Origin: Sipunculus nudus | Lineage: Eukaryota; Annelida; Sipuncula; Golfingiida; Sipunculidae | Length of the DNA stretch: 64,000 nt | Direction: 5' to 3' | NCBI GenBank assembly: GCA_026874595.1 | Contig: CM049316.1 | Location: 55,007,676-55,071,675 of the forward strand | Shown here: one piece after another, positions 1-23,400 of the stretch | Position numbering within the stretch: the first letter of the stretch is position 1 | How the letters are laid out: the number at the start of each line of letters is the position of its first letter | Position numbers and translations under genes: made by a program | Notes under the pieces: generated by a model | Seen by the model: the letters and a program-made list of their open reading frames with translations, nothing else | What the model was told of the DNA's origin: nothing | The model's database searches: none

Positions 1-133
1 CCTGCATGCAAGTAAACATATGATACACCAAGTGGGCAACATATGTTTTATCTTCATTTGCATCTGTGGTTGAAGCAAGCATGATCATGTAAATTACTTG
101 TTGTGGTGTGGTGGGTAATGAAAAATTCAGTCT

Positions 134-358
134 ATTGTGACAGAGGGCATCAAAAACTATTTTTTATATAATAAACCTAAACTTAAAGTTAAAAAAATAG
201 AAAAGTAGTTTTAAAATTTAACAGTTTGGACTTGCCTGTACTTGAATTGTGACAGAGGGCATCAAAAACTATTTTTTATATAATAAACCTAAACTTAAAG
301 TTAAAAAAATAGAAAAGTAGTTTTAAAATTTAACAGTTTGGACTTGCCTGTACTTGAA
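134..358. repeat. Exact tandem duplication, 112 bp x 2
   Basis: The segment starting ATTGTGACAGAGGGCATC at 134 repeats at 246, and as far as I can read the two copies are identical up to the terminal TACTTGAA. Identity in otherwise unconstrained intron sequence implies a very recent duplication or an assembly duplication. Confidence 0.9.
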
Positions 359-870
359 GTTTACCTCAAGTACTTGCACAGTGCACAACCAGAAGATCCA
401 TATTTATTGTCACAATCAGGAAACATGCATCTGTTTACATTTTTTGAAGCCTTACTTTTATAACAAAAAGTTTAAAACAGTGTAAATAGCATTGTGTGTC
501 CATTTCTTAGTGTTTGAGGACTTTCTAGGGAAAGTATTGCTCAAAGGTTCATTCTGAAATGAAGGTAACCATACTAAAGAAATGTGATTGGTGAAACTTG
601 ATGCTATTATTAACAAGTGAAAATAGAAAATGTAAAACCCATAACTTTATATATGTAGGAGCCATGCTTTTGCCTGCTTTTAAGTTTTGCAGCCCATGTC
701 AATAAATGCAAACAAATCATTGCAGATCAGTATGTCAGACAACTGATATGTCCTAATATATAATATAGATATGATTGAGTTATTTTTGTGACAACTTGGG
801 AACTTCAGTAATATGTCAGAATTATCCAGACTTGCATTATTTCCACATTTGCTCTGAAGGTAATGTAATA

Positions 871-1053
871 CAGTGAAACCTCGTTGTGTCAAAGTGGAAG
901 AGACCCTCAGAAAACTTCGACACATCCGTGGTTCGACACCAGGGGATTTATTTGGTAATAATTTAACTAGAGTTGTCTGAAATGTCGAGTCTGTAACTTG
1001 GACATAAGCAGGGTATTAGACTTAAGTGAGTTCTACACAATGAGGTTTCACTG
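871..1053. mobile_element. 183-bp MITE with ~19-bp terminal inverted repeats and TA target duplication (Tc1/mariner-pogo style)
   Basis: The left end CAGTGAAACCTCGTTGTGT and the right end, read as its complement CAGTGAAACCTCATTGTGT, match at 18 of 19 bases. Both ends are flanked by TA (869-870 and 1054-1055), the target duplication of the Tc1/mariner superfamily. The interior has no coding capacity, so the element is non-autonomous. It lies in a KARS1 intron about 290 bp before an exon. Confidence 0.8.
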
Positions 1054-1340
1054 TAATTGCAATTAATGTTGTACTGTTCAGTGTAACTGCCAGAAGGACT
1101 AAATCAACAGTGTAAATATCTTAATGTGTGAGCCTTGCAAATTTTACAGTTTAACAAAATGTTTCTGTTACTTTAGATTCACACAAACATTTTCCATTGC
1201 AAGATGACTGGATGAAAGATTTATCCAAATGCTGTCACCTTAAATGGCAAAACTCTACATGACAGGAGCTCAGTGCCACTGGAACCTCATGAGATATGAA
1301 CAATGAAAATAATGTAATGGTTTATACTTTTTATTTCAAG

Positions 1341-12367
<11,027 letters not shown>

Positions 12368-13115
12368 TCCCTGCCCTAGTCGGCAGGTCAGGGCCATGGA
12401 CTTGTGTGGTCAAATGGTAGTCAGCAGGGATCATTCAGTGAATTGTTCCTGCCCAAAGATTACATTAGTGATGAATCTTTGAACAAGGAGTACTTTTAAT
12501 GAGTCTTATGGATATTAACTTGTACTCTCATTGACCGTGGAGTGTGCCCAGTAGTGACATTTAAATATTTATTTTATGCAAGTCACCGAGATTTTTTTCA
12601 TTGGTATGGAGGGTACTCTTTAGGCATGAAACATACATTTTCTTATCAGTCACAAAAAAATTAGTTCAGTTCATCTCATCTCAAAATATATCAAGACCGT
12701 AAAAAAAAATAGAGAAAAAAAGAGGGGAAAACTGCCATCTGTACATGGACAGCTTTGTTACAAATATTTCATGTTTTATAAAAATATTAGGAATACAGGG
12801 GTGTAGTTCATAAATTTTACACTTATATTCATGAGGTTTAGTTTTAAGGTCATGGGTCCACAAAATTGACCACAGCATATTGCTGAATCGATTTGAAAAT
12901 AACAGTTGGTATACATTGACATAACTGATTGTTTTGAGTTGTGTCAAAGGAATAATACCAGTACAATTTTTTGTGTAAGAAGGCTCACAATACAGTTTTT
13001 TCACAAATACCACTCTTATTACAACTCTATGAGTTTATTTATTATACTCCAGATTCTTGTATTATCTGTCACTTTTTAGATAGTACCTGAAAATAAACTA
13101 GGATATCTTGTAACA
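12368..13115 (+). other. KARS1 3' untranslated region
   Basis: AT-rich sequence after the KARS1 stop with no further open frame. It runs to a canonical AATAAA at 13092-13097, which is followed by a GT-rich stretch (GTTGTATTGTTTGTC). The cleavage point is an estimate. Confidence 0.7.
13092..13097 (+). terminator. Polyadenylation signal AATAAA of KARS1
   Basis: Canonical hexamer about 725 nt after the stop codon, with a GT-rich downstream element. It is the best-placed signal for the gene. Confidence 0.65.
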
Positions 13116-14030
13116 GTGTTGTATTGTTTGTCAGACCAATACTTTTATACCTCCCGGGGGGTAAACTGGATTGTTAACCTTATGTAAGTGGAGAAGGGGT
13201 TCTGTTTTCTGTCCTCACTTGATATATACATAACACTGGATTTTGGTGAAATCTGCACAAGTGTGACTGGACTTTTAAAAGTAGTTTGCTGGGAAACTAT
13301 CCTTGATTCACCCATGTCCAAGAAGCGGGCAGCATCTACCGGTACATATACTGTGCTTCCAGTTCATGCCAAGTATGGAAATTTATGACAATTTAAATAT
13401 TGCATATTTAAATAACCCTGGAAAACTACATTCAGTCTTTAAGGCTGTACTAATTTGATGCTTAATCTTTTTATTGACCTGAACTGACAGTGTCACTTGC
13501 ACAGGGCTCTAGAGATATTCTGAAATCAGGGAAAACCTTGAAAAATTTAATAGGGTAAAAGTGCAGGAATGTATTGATGCAAAGGTGAAAATTGGACAGT
13601 TACAAACAGTGTACACCACTGGATGATATGGGACTTCTAAGTGGAAATAGGTCAAAATTAAGATCCTGGAATTTTGAAAATTCATGGAAATTCAGTAAAT
13701 TTTTGTTTTAAACGTTTTTATTCTAATTTTTGTTGATACGTTCATCCATACTGACCATGAGTGCACTTTTATTCACTTCTGATGCATATTCATTCAGCAA
13801 GCATAACACCAATCACCAATTCAGCGATCTCAAAACTCTTCTTTAATTCATAAGCATGACCTTATGGTGAAGTTACGCCTTTAACAGTAAGATTATTCCA
13901 AATGAAGCAAAGATGTATTGTGCTCCCAGTTAACCTTGGTTTTGAAAGCACTACTAGCCTGCAGGTGTTTGCCCACCATGAACAGATTAATAACTGTATG
14001 AAAATGAAGTGTCCAAGAATAAATTACCAA

Positions 14031-15535
14031 AACAAGGCCTACAGGCCTAATGAGAACCTGTGCAATGAGATTACACCAGGTATAATGCTTGACCATTACT
14101 TTTCAAGAATATGTGTAACATGTATATGAACAATGCAAGTACTAAACACTTAAACAAGAAACAAACAAACATCACTGCTGAAATTCTAGCATTGATGCAC
14201 ACAACACAAAAACTAGAATACGGGTAGTCAACAAGCGAATACTTGTATCCGCCAAAATCAGAGTGGGACAGGTGAAGTGAGGCATGGATTGAGTGGCAAG
14301 GGGAAATAGAGTGAGGTGTATTGCATAATAGCCTGGATGTCTGCAGCCGAAATGTGTATGAAGGTTGCGCCACTTACAACAAAATCCAGAAAGCTGTCCA
14401 AGATGTATAAACATGCAAAATTTTAGGCAGACAAGTCAAACCACTACTGGGATATGAGTGATTTCAGCCCACGGCAGACAAACAGATGGACGCTGTGCAA
14501 AAATGGTAGCAGGTGGCGCCACCACTTTTGTGTATGATTAAAACCTATGTGAGATCTATACACATGCAAAATTTCAGGGGGATATGTCAAACCAGTCCTG
14601 AAATATAAGCCTGAATGTCTGAAGCATATACATAAATGTAGGTGACATAAATGTAGGTGCGCCACCTGCCACAAAACCGAGAAAACTATGCAAGATGTAT
14701 AAACATGCAAAATTATAAGCAGATAAATCAAACCACTACTGAGAGATGAGTGAATTTAGCCCACAGCAGACAAACATACGGATGCTGTGCAAAAATGGTG
14801 GCAGGTGGCGCCACAAATTTTGTGTATGATAAAGAGCTATGTGAGATCTATACACATGCAAAATTTTGGGAGTATACGTCAAACCAGTCATGAGATATAA
14901 GCCTAGATGTCTGCAGACTGAACAGGAAAGTAGGTGGCCCCACCTGCCACAAAATCAAGAAAGCTATCCAAGATGTATATACATGCAAAATTTTAGGGAT
15001 AGAAGTCAAACCACTGCCGAGATATGAGTGATTTTATCCTACAGTAGACAAACAGAAGGACACTGTGCAAAAATGGTTGCAGGTGGCGGCACCTGTTTTG
15101 CATATGATAAAGAGCTATGGGAGATCTAAACACATGCACTATTTCATAAGGATATGTCAAACCAGTCCTGAGATATAAGCTTGGATGTCTGCAGCTTAAA
15201 CGTGATGTAGGTGGCGCCACCTGTCATAAAATCAAGCTGTCCAAGATGTATACAGATGCAAAATTTCAGGTCGATAAGTCCAACCAATGCAGAGATATGA
15301 GTGTTTTTATCCCAAGGCAGATGAACAAATGGACGCTGTTCAAAAATCGAAGAAAATGCAGTTAGAAAAAAATAAAACAAAGGATGACTGATTATTTGCA
15401 AAAAATTTGGTAATGCTAGCTCCTGCCATTTTTGAGATAGGAATATTTAACTAGAGACGACGGACGCATACTTATTTTTGCACAATGGACCATGCAGCAA
15501 CATTGCATAAGCTCACAGGTTCGCTAAAAATCGGA
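14031..15535 (+). repeat. Repeat block 1: AGGCCTACAGGCCT start, palindrome array, CACAGGTTCGC end
   Basis: Begins ACAAGGCCTACAGGCCTAAT and ends GCTCACAGGTTCGCTAAAAA. Inside, six variants of GGTGGCGCCACC fall near 14511, 14656, 14803, 14932, 15081 and 15210, at about 145, 147, 129, 149 and 129 bp intervals. This forms a dimeric ~278-bp tandem unit whose flanks repeat phrases such as GAGATCTATACACATGCAAA and CCAAGATGTATA. No transposase-like frame is present. Confidence 0.75.
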
Positions 15536-17214
15536 TAATTTTTTAGATGACAAATCTTTCGTAAAACAAGTGACCCATGGGTCATGACGCTCAGCTGCCA
15601 AGCATGACCTGTGACATCATGGACTGAGATTCACAACTTCCAGTCAAATTTTGAAGAACCAATTTGCCAATTTGTTGAAAATTTTCTATGACAACAGAAA
15701 TATATATCACCTATGTCTGGTTAAAACACAGTGAATTGATGGTCTGAGGAAAATGCATGATTGTTAAGCTATCAGGAACTATTCCAACAGCTTGCTTGAA
15801 ACCTGTCAGTCTCAAAGGAACACCACGAAGGGAAAATATAAGATCAAAATATATAGCAATTATCAAGGAAATACATGCAAGAATTATTGAGAAACAGGTG
15901 CTTCTGTATGAATTTTTATTCAATACAAGCCAACTGTACTGCACTTTTATAAATGATGGTAATATTTATTCAGAAATATTTGACCCAATCCTTTACAAGA
16001 TTACATAAATATAATCCAACTGCATTCACTTTAACTGTTCTTGAGATAATATGATCAAAAGGAATTAAAAGATGGTTGCCTGGTGGCCATATTGGACTTC
16101 TGACAAGTCTGAAATCAGACAACAAACATTCTCTAAATCGGACCAAACATTAAAGAAAAATTACTGAAACTGCACTGAAGAAAGAATTTCTAAGGTGGCT
16201 AACTGGCAGACATTATGGATTTCTGACAAGTATGACATTTGATATCCCACATTCTCCAATAAGAGACCAAACTTGGGCAAATTATCCAGTAATGAATGCC
16301 TAAAATAATTCAAAAGGCATGTCCAGGCCCTCATATCAGATTTATAGATATGCAATTGTAAAAAGTGTAAGTCCAATAATTTTTATCACTCTGCTTTTCA
16401 ATGGGGTCAGCAGGGTAGGTAAACTGCCAAACCTGAAAGAAAAGAAATGCAGAAAGCATGACTAAGAGTCTTGAAATAAAACAAAAAGCCATCCTAAATC
16501 AAGGTACACATCCACATATTATGAGAACAAACACTTGCTTTTATATGTGGTGATATATATTAAAATATTCAGATATCTAGGAAACTAAGTTTATTGCTAG
16601 GATTCCATAAAATAAACTGCAAAATGTTCCCATCATCTTATAAATCAGTAGCTAAACCTTAATACTATACTCTCATAGTCTTAATGCCTGGCTGAAGCAT
16701 TCTGACAACAGTGTTTTTGTTATGAAGTAAGGAGGTACTTATCACTGAGCCTTATCACTTAATAGGCTGATACAAAAGGGAGTCATATGTCACCAGTGTC
16801 ACTTACAATTACAGCCCAAAGGGAGATGTACCAGCTGGAGTGGGATGGTTATATATACAAGAAAAATAGAGATGGTCTATAAAATAAGTAATTGTGAACA
16901 TCCCTGACCTATGACCTTGGCCTTTTGCCCATATATCAACTGGATTCTTTCTAAATGATGGGTAACTACTGATCACTTAAATCTGGTGTAATTACTTGGC
17001 AACCAATGGGTGAATAACTTTGACCTGCAACATTTAACCTGCTGACCAGCTGACCCCAAAATCAATAAGTTATTTATTCAAGCAAAAAGACCCATAAATA
17101 TGAAGTTTGAGTCAAACTGAGTGATGCATAGATGTGGCATATGTGAAAGACTGAAGGTTTGGGTTGAACAGTTACAGTTGAAATATGCTCACAAGCATTT
17201 AGAACAATTAAATA

Positions 17215-17730
17215 TTGTGACCTTGACCTTTGACTTTTTGACCTCAACATCAATAGGCTTCTTCCCTTATTGGTAGGTAAGCCATATATGACAGATGGAA
17301 GGTACAGATTGAAAAGTTTGCCTGAAAATGACTCCACGCAAGAAGTGGGTGCTGTGAACTTGACCTTTGACCTCAAAATCAACAGGTCTTTTCCCCTGTT
17401 GGCAGAGAAGCGATATCAGTGCTGGAAGGTTTGGAATGAAAAGTCTAGCTTGAAATGTGTCCACAACCTTTTCAAAGAAGTGGATCCTGTGACCCTGACC
17501 TTTGACCTTGTGACCTCAAAATCTATAGGATTCTTCTCCAACTTAGTAGGTGAGCTATACGTGAAAAATCAAAGAATTGGGATGAAAGGGTTGGCTTAAA
17601 ATGCATCCACAGGCTTTTCAAAGAAGAGGCTCCTGTGACCTTGACCTTTGACCTTTTGACCTAAAAAAAATATGGTTCTTCCCCTGTTGGTAGGTGAGCT
17701 GTATGTGAAAGATGGAAGGTTTGGGATGAA
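17215..17730 (+). repeat. Tandem array (~4 units of ~140 bp) with AGGTCA half-site clusters
   Basis: TGACCTTGACCTTTGAC-type motifs occur near 17218, 17356, 17489 and 17636. Each is followed by a conserved phrase (CCCCTGTTGGTAGGTGAGCT type) and the AAGATGGAAGGTTTGGGATG stretch. The motif is a cluster of AGGTCA nuclear-receptor half-sites read on the opposite strand. The same repeat recurs at 23.9-25.0, 29.7 and 51-52.4 kb. Confidence 0.8.
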
Positions 17731-17879
17731 AATTTTGTCTCAAAGAGTTATTTCTGGGGGGTGCAAACACACCCCATAACTTCGAGAATATAGGTCGCAG
17801 TGACCTAATTTTAGGTTTGCAAGGAGATCTTTTTATAACCTCTAAGACTGCATAGGGTTCATGGCCCTAGCCCCTACGG

Positions 17880-18010
17880 TTACGATTTGTGCCCTGCTAA
17901 CGGACGGACGGCCGGCCGGACGGCCGGCCGGATGGACAGACGGAAGGACGACGGACAAAGACCCATCGCTATAGCCCAGCATGACTGAAAGTCAGCTGAG
18001 CTAAAAAATT
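17880..18010 (+). repeat. GC-rich simple-sequence end of a dispersed element (CGGACGGCCGGCCGG ... GCTGAGCTAAAAA)
   Basis: Starts TTACGATTTGTGCCCTGCTA, passes through CGGA/GGCC-rich sequence and ends AGTCAGCTGAGCTAAAAA. The entry phrase recurs at 30303-30326. The closing phrase recurs in reverse orientation at about 48763 and 55257, so it marks a repeat boundary. Confidence 0.65.
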
Positions 18011-18519
18011 GGTGATGCCAGCTCCTGCCCTTTTTGAGATAGCTATGACGCACGATGCACAACGGAAGACGCCACACCATTGCATTAGCTCACAGATTCG
18101 CTAAAAATGCAAACCAAGTTTTTTCAGACAGACGATAGATATAGTTCCAATAATCTGGGAATTCTGCGTTTTGACATTGTGTCAAGACGTCTAGACACAT
18201 TGTCTAGACACCCACCAGAGCCAGGTCAGTTGCCATGGTGATGTCTGGACCCCACCTGGTTGTAATGAGTGACCTCTTGACTTGGCTGCTGAAACTCAGC
18301 ATGTTGTCAAATCTGTTTTCAAACACAGAAAGCCTTTTTTCAATTGGCTACAATGCTTTTTTAAAGCAGTATTTACCCAATCTATTCTTATAAAACTGGC
18401 AGAACCCTACCATAGAATAATTCTTGTAAAGTTTAAACCAATCAGCTTAACAGTTTCATCATAAATCAGTGTATAAGCTAGAAGAGTTTAAAATTACATT
18501 TTCGCTTGTAAAAAACAGA

Positions 18520-19003
18520 TCAATGTAGGTGGCGCCACCACTACCTCAATTTCAGATATGACATATGTGACAAACATTGGTATAAAATTTGGTTATTATA
18601 GCTTCAGTCGTTTCTGAGATTTTAATTTTAGTGTGCTTTTTTGGACAGATGACTAAGTTCAACCTCCTGTAACTTGGCAAAAAATCCCCAAACTGAAACA
18701 TTCGAAAACTTGAGAGAGATTATTCCACGGATCATTTCTGTGAAATATTGGACAATTTGGCTGGACAGTTTCAGAGAAGAAGATTTTTAAAGCTTTTTTT
18801 AGCCTTTTCCCTATAAAATCTAAGAAAATGCAGTTAGAAAAAAAATAAACAAAATCCGATAGAACTGATTATTTGTAAAAAATTTGGTGATGCTAGCTCC
18901 TGCCATTTTTGAGATAGCTATGGTTAAAGTACAGACGACGCAGGACTTACGACGGACGCCGCCGCACCATCGCATAAGCTCACAGGTTCGCTAAAAATCA
19001 ATG
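18520..19003 (+). repeat. Repeat module with GGTGGCGCCACC and GCTCACAGGTTCGCTAAAAA end
   Basis: A ~480-bp module: GTAGGTGGCGCCACCACTAC near the start, then TAACTTGGCAAAAAATC, TTTCTGTGAAATATTGGACA, AAGCTTTTTTTAGCC and TAAGAAAATGCAGTTAG, closing at GCTCACAGGTTCGCTAAAAA. Diverged copies appear at 26.3, 27.9, 29.2, 37.1, 40.9, 43.1 and 43.8 kb, and in reverse near 49.0-49.3 kb. Confidence 0.75.
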
Positions 19004-19428
19004 ATATAACTAGTGGTCGTAGTCGGTTCCTTTTTCATAATCGATCATTATTAATCAGTTCAGAAAAATATAAAGACGTGCAATTATCTGTGAAACTGTA
19101 CTCTCTTAACCAAGCCTGCATGTCTCAGTAATTCTACCTGACGAAAAGAAGTTTTTGCCTTTTTTATATTTTCCTTTTATCACTAAGATATGCTATTCAA
19201 AGTTTCATTTTAATTAATTATAGTAATCAATTAAACCACAGTCCAGGACATCTACTTGCTGGCCCTCATTAAAACTCCCGCATATCATTTTAACTTCACT
19301 ATCAGGACTTCATTTTAATTTCACTATCAGGACTTTCATTTTATAGCAATTATGATGACTGCCGACATGTATACTGGTTTCACAGGCTTGCCAGAAAAAT
19401 TACAGGCCCATATAATTTTTGGTAAAAA

Positions 19429-19662
19429 TTAAAAAATAAGAAATTGAAAGCTAAAAATATAATTACTCGTGCGGCAGCGGTACCTGACATCAGTTGAGGA
19501 GATTGTTTCTAAGAGAATCTTGCAAAACTGGCATAGACCTGGAGCATTATGGAGCATTTTAACTCCATACCGCCCATATTTCGCAATGAACATCTCGTTA
19601 GAAAACTCTCTGCTAATTCTGCAGCTCCCTGCCAGTTCACATAGGTTTAATAAGTCCTCCAT
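19429..19662 (-). pseudogene. Coding-like island of unknown family (isolated exon or gene relic)
   Basis: The minus strand has an open frame of 77 codons from an ATG at 19662 (MEDLLNLCELAGSCRISREF ... YGRYGVKMLHNAPGLCQFCK). It extends upstream in frame as SEYDTIDER. The stretch is richer in G+C than its flanks and reads like protein. A possible donor lies after ACTGATGTCAG, but no partner exons were found in 13-19.4 kb. The plus strand is also open here, so the strand is uncertain. I do not recognise the family. Confidence 0.22.
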
Positions 19663-19989
19663 TCTCTCATCTATTGTGTCATACTCAGATATATACGGAG
19701 GTTATTTGGGAACACAAACTCATTATATGAAGCGCAGAATGTTGTAAAAAATGGAAGAGTAATTTTTCCCTATAACTAAAGACATACTGGTAAAAACAAT
19801 CATGAGTATGATGTAATCGATAGTTGCCTTTCGTGAATGAGCGCTTGAAAGTTGCAGCAAACCTACTGACTTGCAAAAAAACTCCATGATCGGCCTGCTA
19901 CTAGATATAACCCATCTTCAATTTATTCTTGGCCAATTTTGCACTTTCAGACTGAATGTTGAAAAACCAACCTCAAGTATCGCACATTT

Positions 19990-20442
19990 TTTCATTTTAT
20001 TAAAAGGTTAGTATGCAATAAATAATTACATGGTTTTAGTGCACATTTACCATGCTATGCACAATCAAGGTTTATCCATCCATTTCCAGATTTTAATACA
20101 AAGAATTTGAGGAACAGATGTTTAACTTGAACTATGGTTGTACATAATGGGCCACAATGTGTATATAGGGAAATCCTAAAGGGTATCCGTTTTGGTGTAT
20201 GACCAGGGAAAAGCTTGAGTAATAAAAGTGAAAACTTTTCAACAGACCTGCATTTTGGTGTATGACTAGGGAATTAAGCTTGAGTAATAAAAGTGACAAT
20301 TTTTCAGCAGATCAGCACTTATCACCAACTACACTGTCAGTATCAGAAACCTTACTCTGACAAAATCGATCACTGTCTTTTTCAAATTTTTCAAAAATGG
20401 ACATATGGGAGTAATCTCAGACTATCACATTTATAATTTCTG
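19990..20442 (-). other. Probable OTUD6B 3' untranslated region
   Basis: Sequence downstream of the OTUD6B stop. Complemented AATAAA signals lie at 19996-20001 and 19922-19927; which one is used cannot be decided. It includes a ~63-bp tandem duplication at 20190-20320. Confidence 0.45.
20190..20320. repeat. Tandem duplication, ~63 bp x 2
   Basis: TTTTGGTGTATGACCAGGGA at 20190 recurs with small changes at 20253. Each copy is followed by GCTTGAGTAATAAAAGTGA and a TTTTCAACAGA-like end. It lies in the presumed OTUD6B 3' untranslated region. Confidence 0.75.
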
Positions 20443-23400
20443 TTAACTGAATTCCTCTTCATCATTTTCTGCTGTTCTTGGTATGACCGAGTTGTAATGT
20501 TCTCCTAGGCCAAACTCATGACGGTGGTATCTGTTTGAAAAATAAAATAGGAACTCGTCAAGACATGACTATTCTGTGTAATTAATCTCTATTTATATGG
20601 AACAATTTATTCATATTTTTTATCAATGTGCCTATAATTTTGCAATGACAAATATCTCAGAAAATGTTAATCCCTTTCCGTAGAATGAAAAAAAATGATT
20701 CTTCTGGAAAGGCTAACAAACAAATTTTGGGTGGGTGATGCCACAGCAGTATCATTAATATACCCTCTTTCAAATCCTTATTTTAACTTCATAAACATGG
20801 TCCAGTATATCTACTCACTAAATAGAAATTATGATTTCAAATCTATGTGCAGTCAAACTGTATATTTTAGTCATATGGACCTGAACGTTTGCTTTTGGAG
20901 GAGACAAAGCTCTGTGAACAGTAAGTGTTTTTTTTAAAGTTCCTGAATTCTAGTCTCCTATCAAAAAAGTTTCAGAGATTTATTTTCAATATCTGTATAA
21001 TTCATTGCCACATATATCATGGAATGGATAAATAGAGACTGTCTTCATTTTGGTTACACATATTTAAACACACCCTTATACATTAAAGATAAAGACAACT
21101 TACGATAATGTTAGACAGTCCTCTTTGAACTCTTCTCCTATGACTACTTTTGGTGTATCTGCTTGTACCACTTGTATTGGTGTTTTTAGTACATTAGCCA
21201 GGGCTCTTATCTAAATGAATATAAAGAATACCAATGACAGCATTGATAAAAACCTTATATCTGCTGTGAATACTGAAAAGGGTATTAAACAAATATAAAA
21301 AATAATGTACCTCAAATTTCAAATGAAAAATGCATTAGATAACCCTTCTCAAATATAGTTTTTGGTTATATGAGTGGCACATAAAAACCATAAATTTGCC
21401 AGGCATGGTGCATTTACAAATATAAAACTCTTAAAGTGTCATCATAGCTCACTTGATTAACTTTTATTGATAGTTTATGTACAACTATAACAATAATGAG
21501 CAGCTGTATTAAACAAAAACTTACTTCTGGTTGACCACCCCAGGCTATAGTGTGCTCTATATCATCACAGTATTTATCAAATTCATCTGCAAAACAAAAG
21601 TATAAACTTTAAAATAAAACTGTATCACTGCATTTAAAAATAACAATGAGAGTTAAACATAAAAAGTATAATACAACAATGTGCAAAAACAGCATACTAG
21701 TATAATAACAGAACACAAGTAAATTTATATCCATTCAACTGTCTGACATCTGAAATTCTTCAGTATTAAATAAAAAAATAAAGACTCTGAGGATACAATA
21801 ATGAAGTTACTTCTTGCTTATCTGACATATAAAACTAGAAATACACATTCTAAGGAATGCAGACCTCCACAATATGGGCAGTCTTAAATGTAGGGTACTT
21901 TGCAACCCGCATTTTCATTCACTTATTGCCCCACATTTCCATGTTCAAAGGTGCATGTATGACTGCGTATTTGTGAATATTCTTGGAAGTCCTTTCTGGA
22001 TACAGTTTATGTGCAAGACCCACACCAAATCAACTGATTCTTCATTTTCCCATTCCTTGAGGTGCCCTGACAATGTCTGTTCATGATTGCGTGAGTTATG
22101 ATGTGAACAAACACACACAAATAAACACACAAACGGGAATGAACATACCCTCCTGGTGGAAGCAAAAAAAGATTTTGTTTTTAGTATGAACCCACCAGAG
22201 GACAGAGGGTCTCCAGTATTAGGGTTTGTGAGGTAGGGTAGAAAATCATCTGAGTGACTCCGTATGTGTTCAGCGGCTTGGTGTCGAAGATCAGAAACAG
22301 ACCTCTGAAATAAAGAAATACAAAGTTTCATACCTCAGTGCATAGTTGGGTGGTACATCAGTATCATACTTAATACTTATTTAAGATAACTTATTATAGG
22401 TGAGATATCAGAACACTGTTATTGTATACAATTTCTTTTAGGACTTTCACTCTGGTTCATCTTATGCTTTTTTAAGTTGGATTCAATGATTTATGGACAA
22501 TGTCACACAAAATTAGGCACTAATCATAAATAAGTGAAAAAAGGTGTCTTCTTTTTTAAAAATATGTTTTCCATAATTGAAAAGGTGATGACCCAGATGA
22601 ATTCTGTAAGGTTACAGAGGTTTGTGTAGTTTCAACTGACATCTGCTCTTAATACAATGTATATACATTAGCAGTGAGGTAGATTGATATGTTAGTGAAG
22701 GAAATGAGCTAAAACATAATAAAAAACATTCTAAGCCTCTATTTTCTACTATTCCTATGAACCAGCAGTAACTACTCACATCAGTGTCTCTGAGCGATAG
22801 CTGGTGTCTGACGGCTGCATACAAACTGCAAAATTTAACATAAACATGAAGCTGTGTATTTCACTGGAAAAATCAAGTTAATATTAAAATTAATAATGTT
22901 TGACACACAGATATTTAAATAAATGAGTTTTTTTTCTGCTCATCACAATTAGAATAAAGTGAACATGAAGACATAACGGTGATTAACAAGAGACCCAGGA
23001 GTCAAATACTCACTCCCTGACATATTGTGCATGAGGGTGGGTGGTCATTAAACAAAATAGTGAAACTGAAAATACATAAACATCTATATCTATAGCATCT
23101 TTACCAGCCACAGTACCAATAGTTGCAGCCCTTCCAAAGAGATTTGATGAGTCATAACTGATATATTATTTATGATACATTTATATTATAATTTAAATTT
23201 CACAGAATACACTAGAGAATTTATAAATAATCAAACTCAATCCTATTCATTTAATTCCCCTTGTTCTTCTGACCTGACATGAACTGCAATTTTTTATATG
23301 AAAGATACAGTGATAAGAAAGAAACATGTGAAGAGTAATTCTGCAAAATTTGGTGACAAAAAGCAGCATTGCCTGCAGGGGTTTTAAGAGATATTTAGTA

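Larger units (their letters stand above)
1..1340 (+). other. Intron of KARS1 (3' part), upstream boundary outside window
   Basis: AT-rich sequence ending in the acceptor TTATTTCAAG before the first visible KARS1 exon. It holds a 112-bp exact tandem duplication and a TA-flanked MITE (separate entries). No start codon with a usable donor was found that would supply the missing N-terminal exon. Confidence 0.8.
13116..20442. other. Intergenic region between convergent KARS1 and OTUD6B, mostly repeats
   Basis: No gene is supported with confidence here. It contains a repeat block at 14.03-15.53 kb with palindromic modules, a nuclear-receptor-motif array at 17.2-17.7 kb, a GC-rich simple-sequence end at 17.88-18.0 kb, a further module ending at 19.0 kb, a coding-like island at 19.4-19.7 kb and the OTUD6B 3' untranslated region (below about 20442). 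The remainder (13.1-14.0 and 15.6-17.1 kb) is AT-rich sequence in which I see nothing definite. Confidence 0.75.

Noticed and set aside
13893-15401. Multiple 70-100-codon frames with similar HVYRSHI/LHSVHLFV text
   Set aside because: Products of the palindrome tandem array, not genes.
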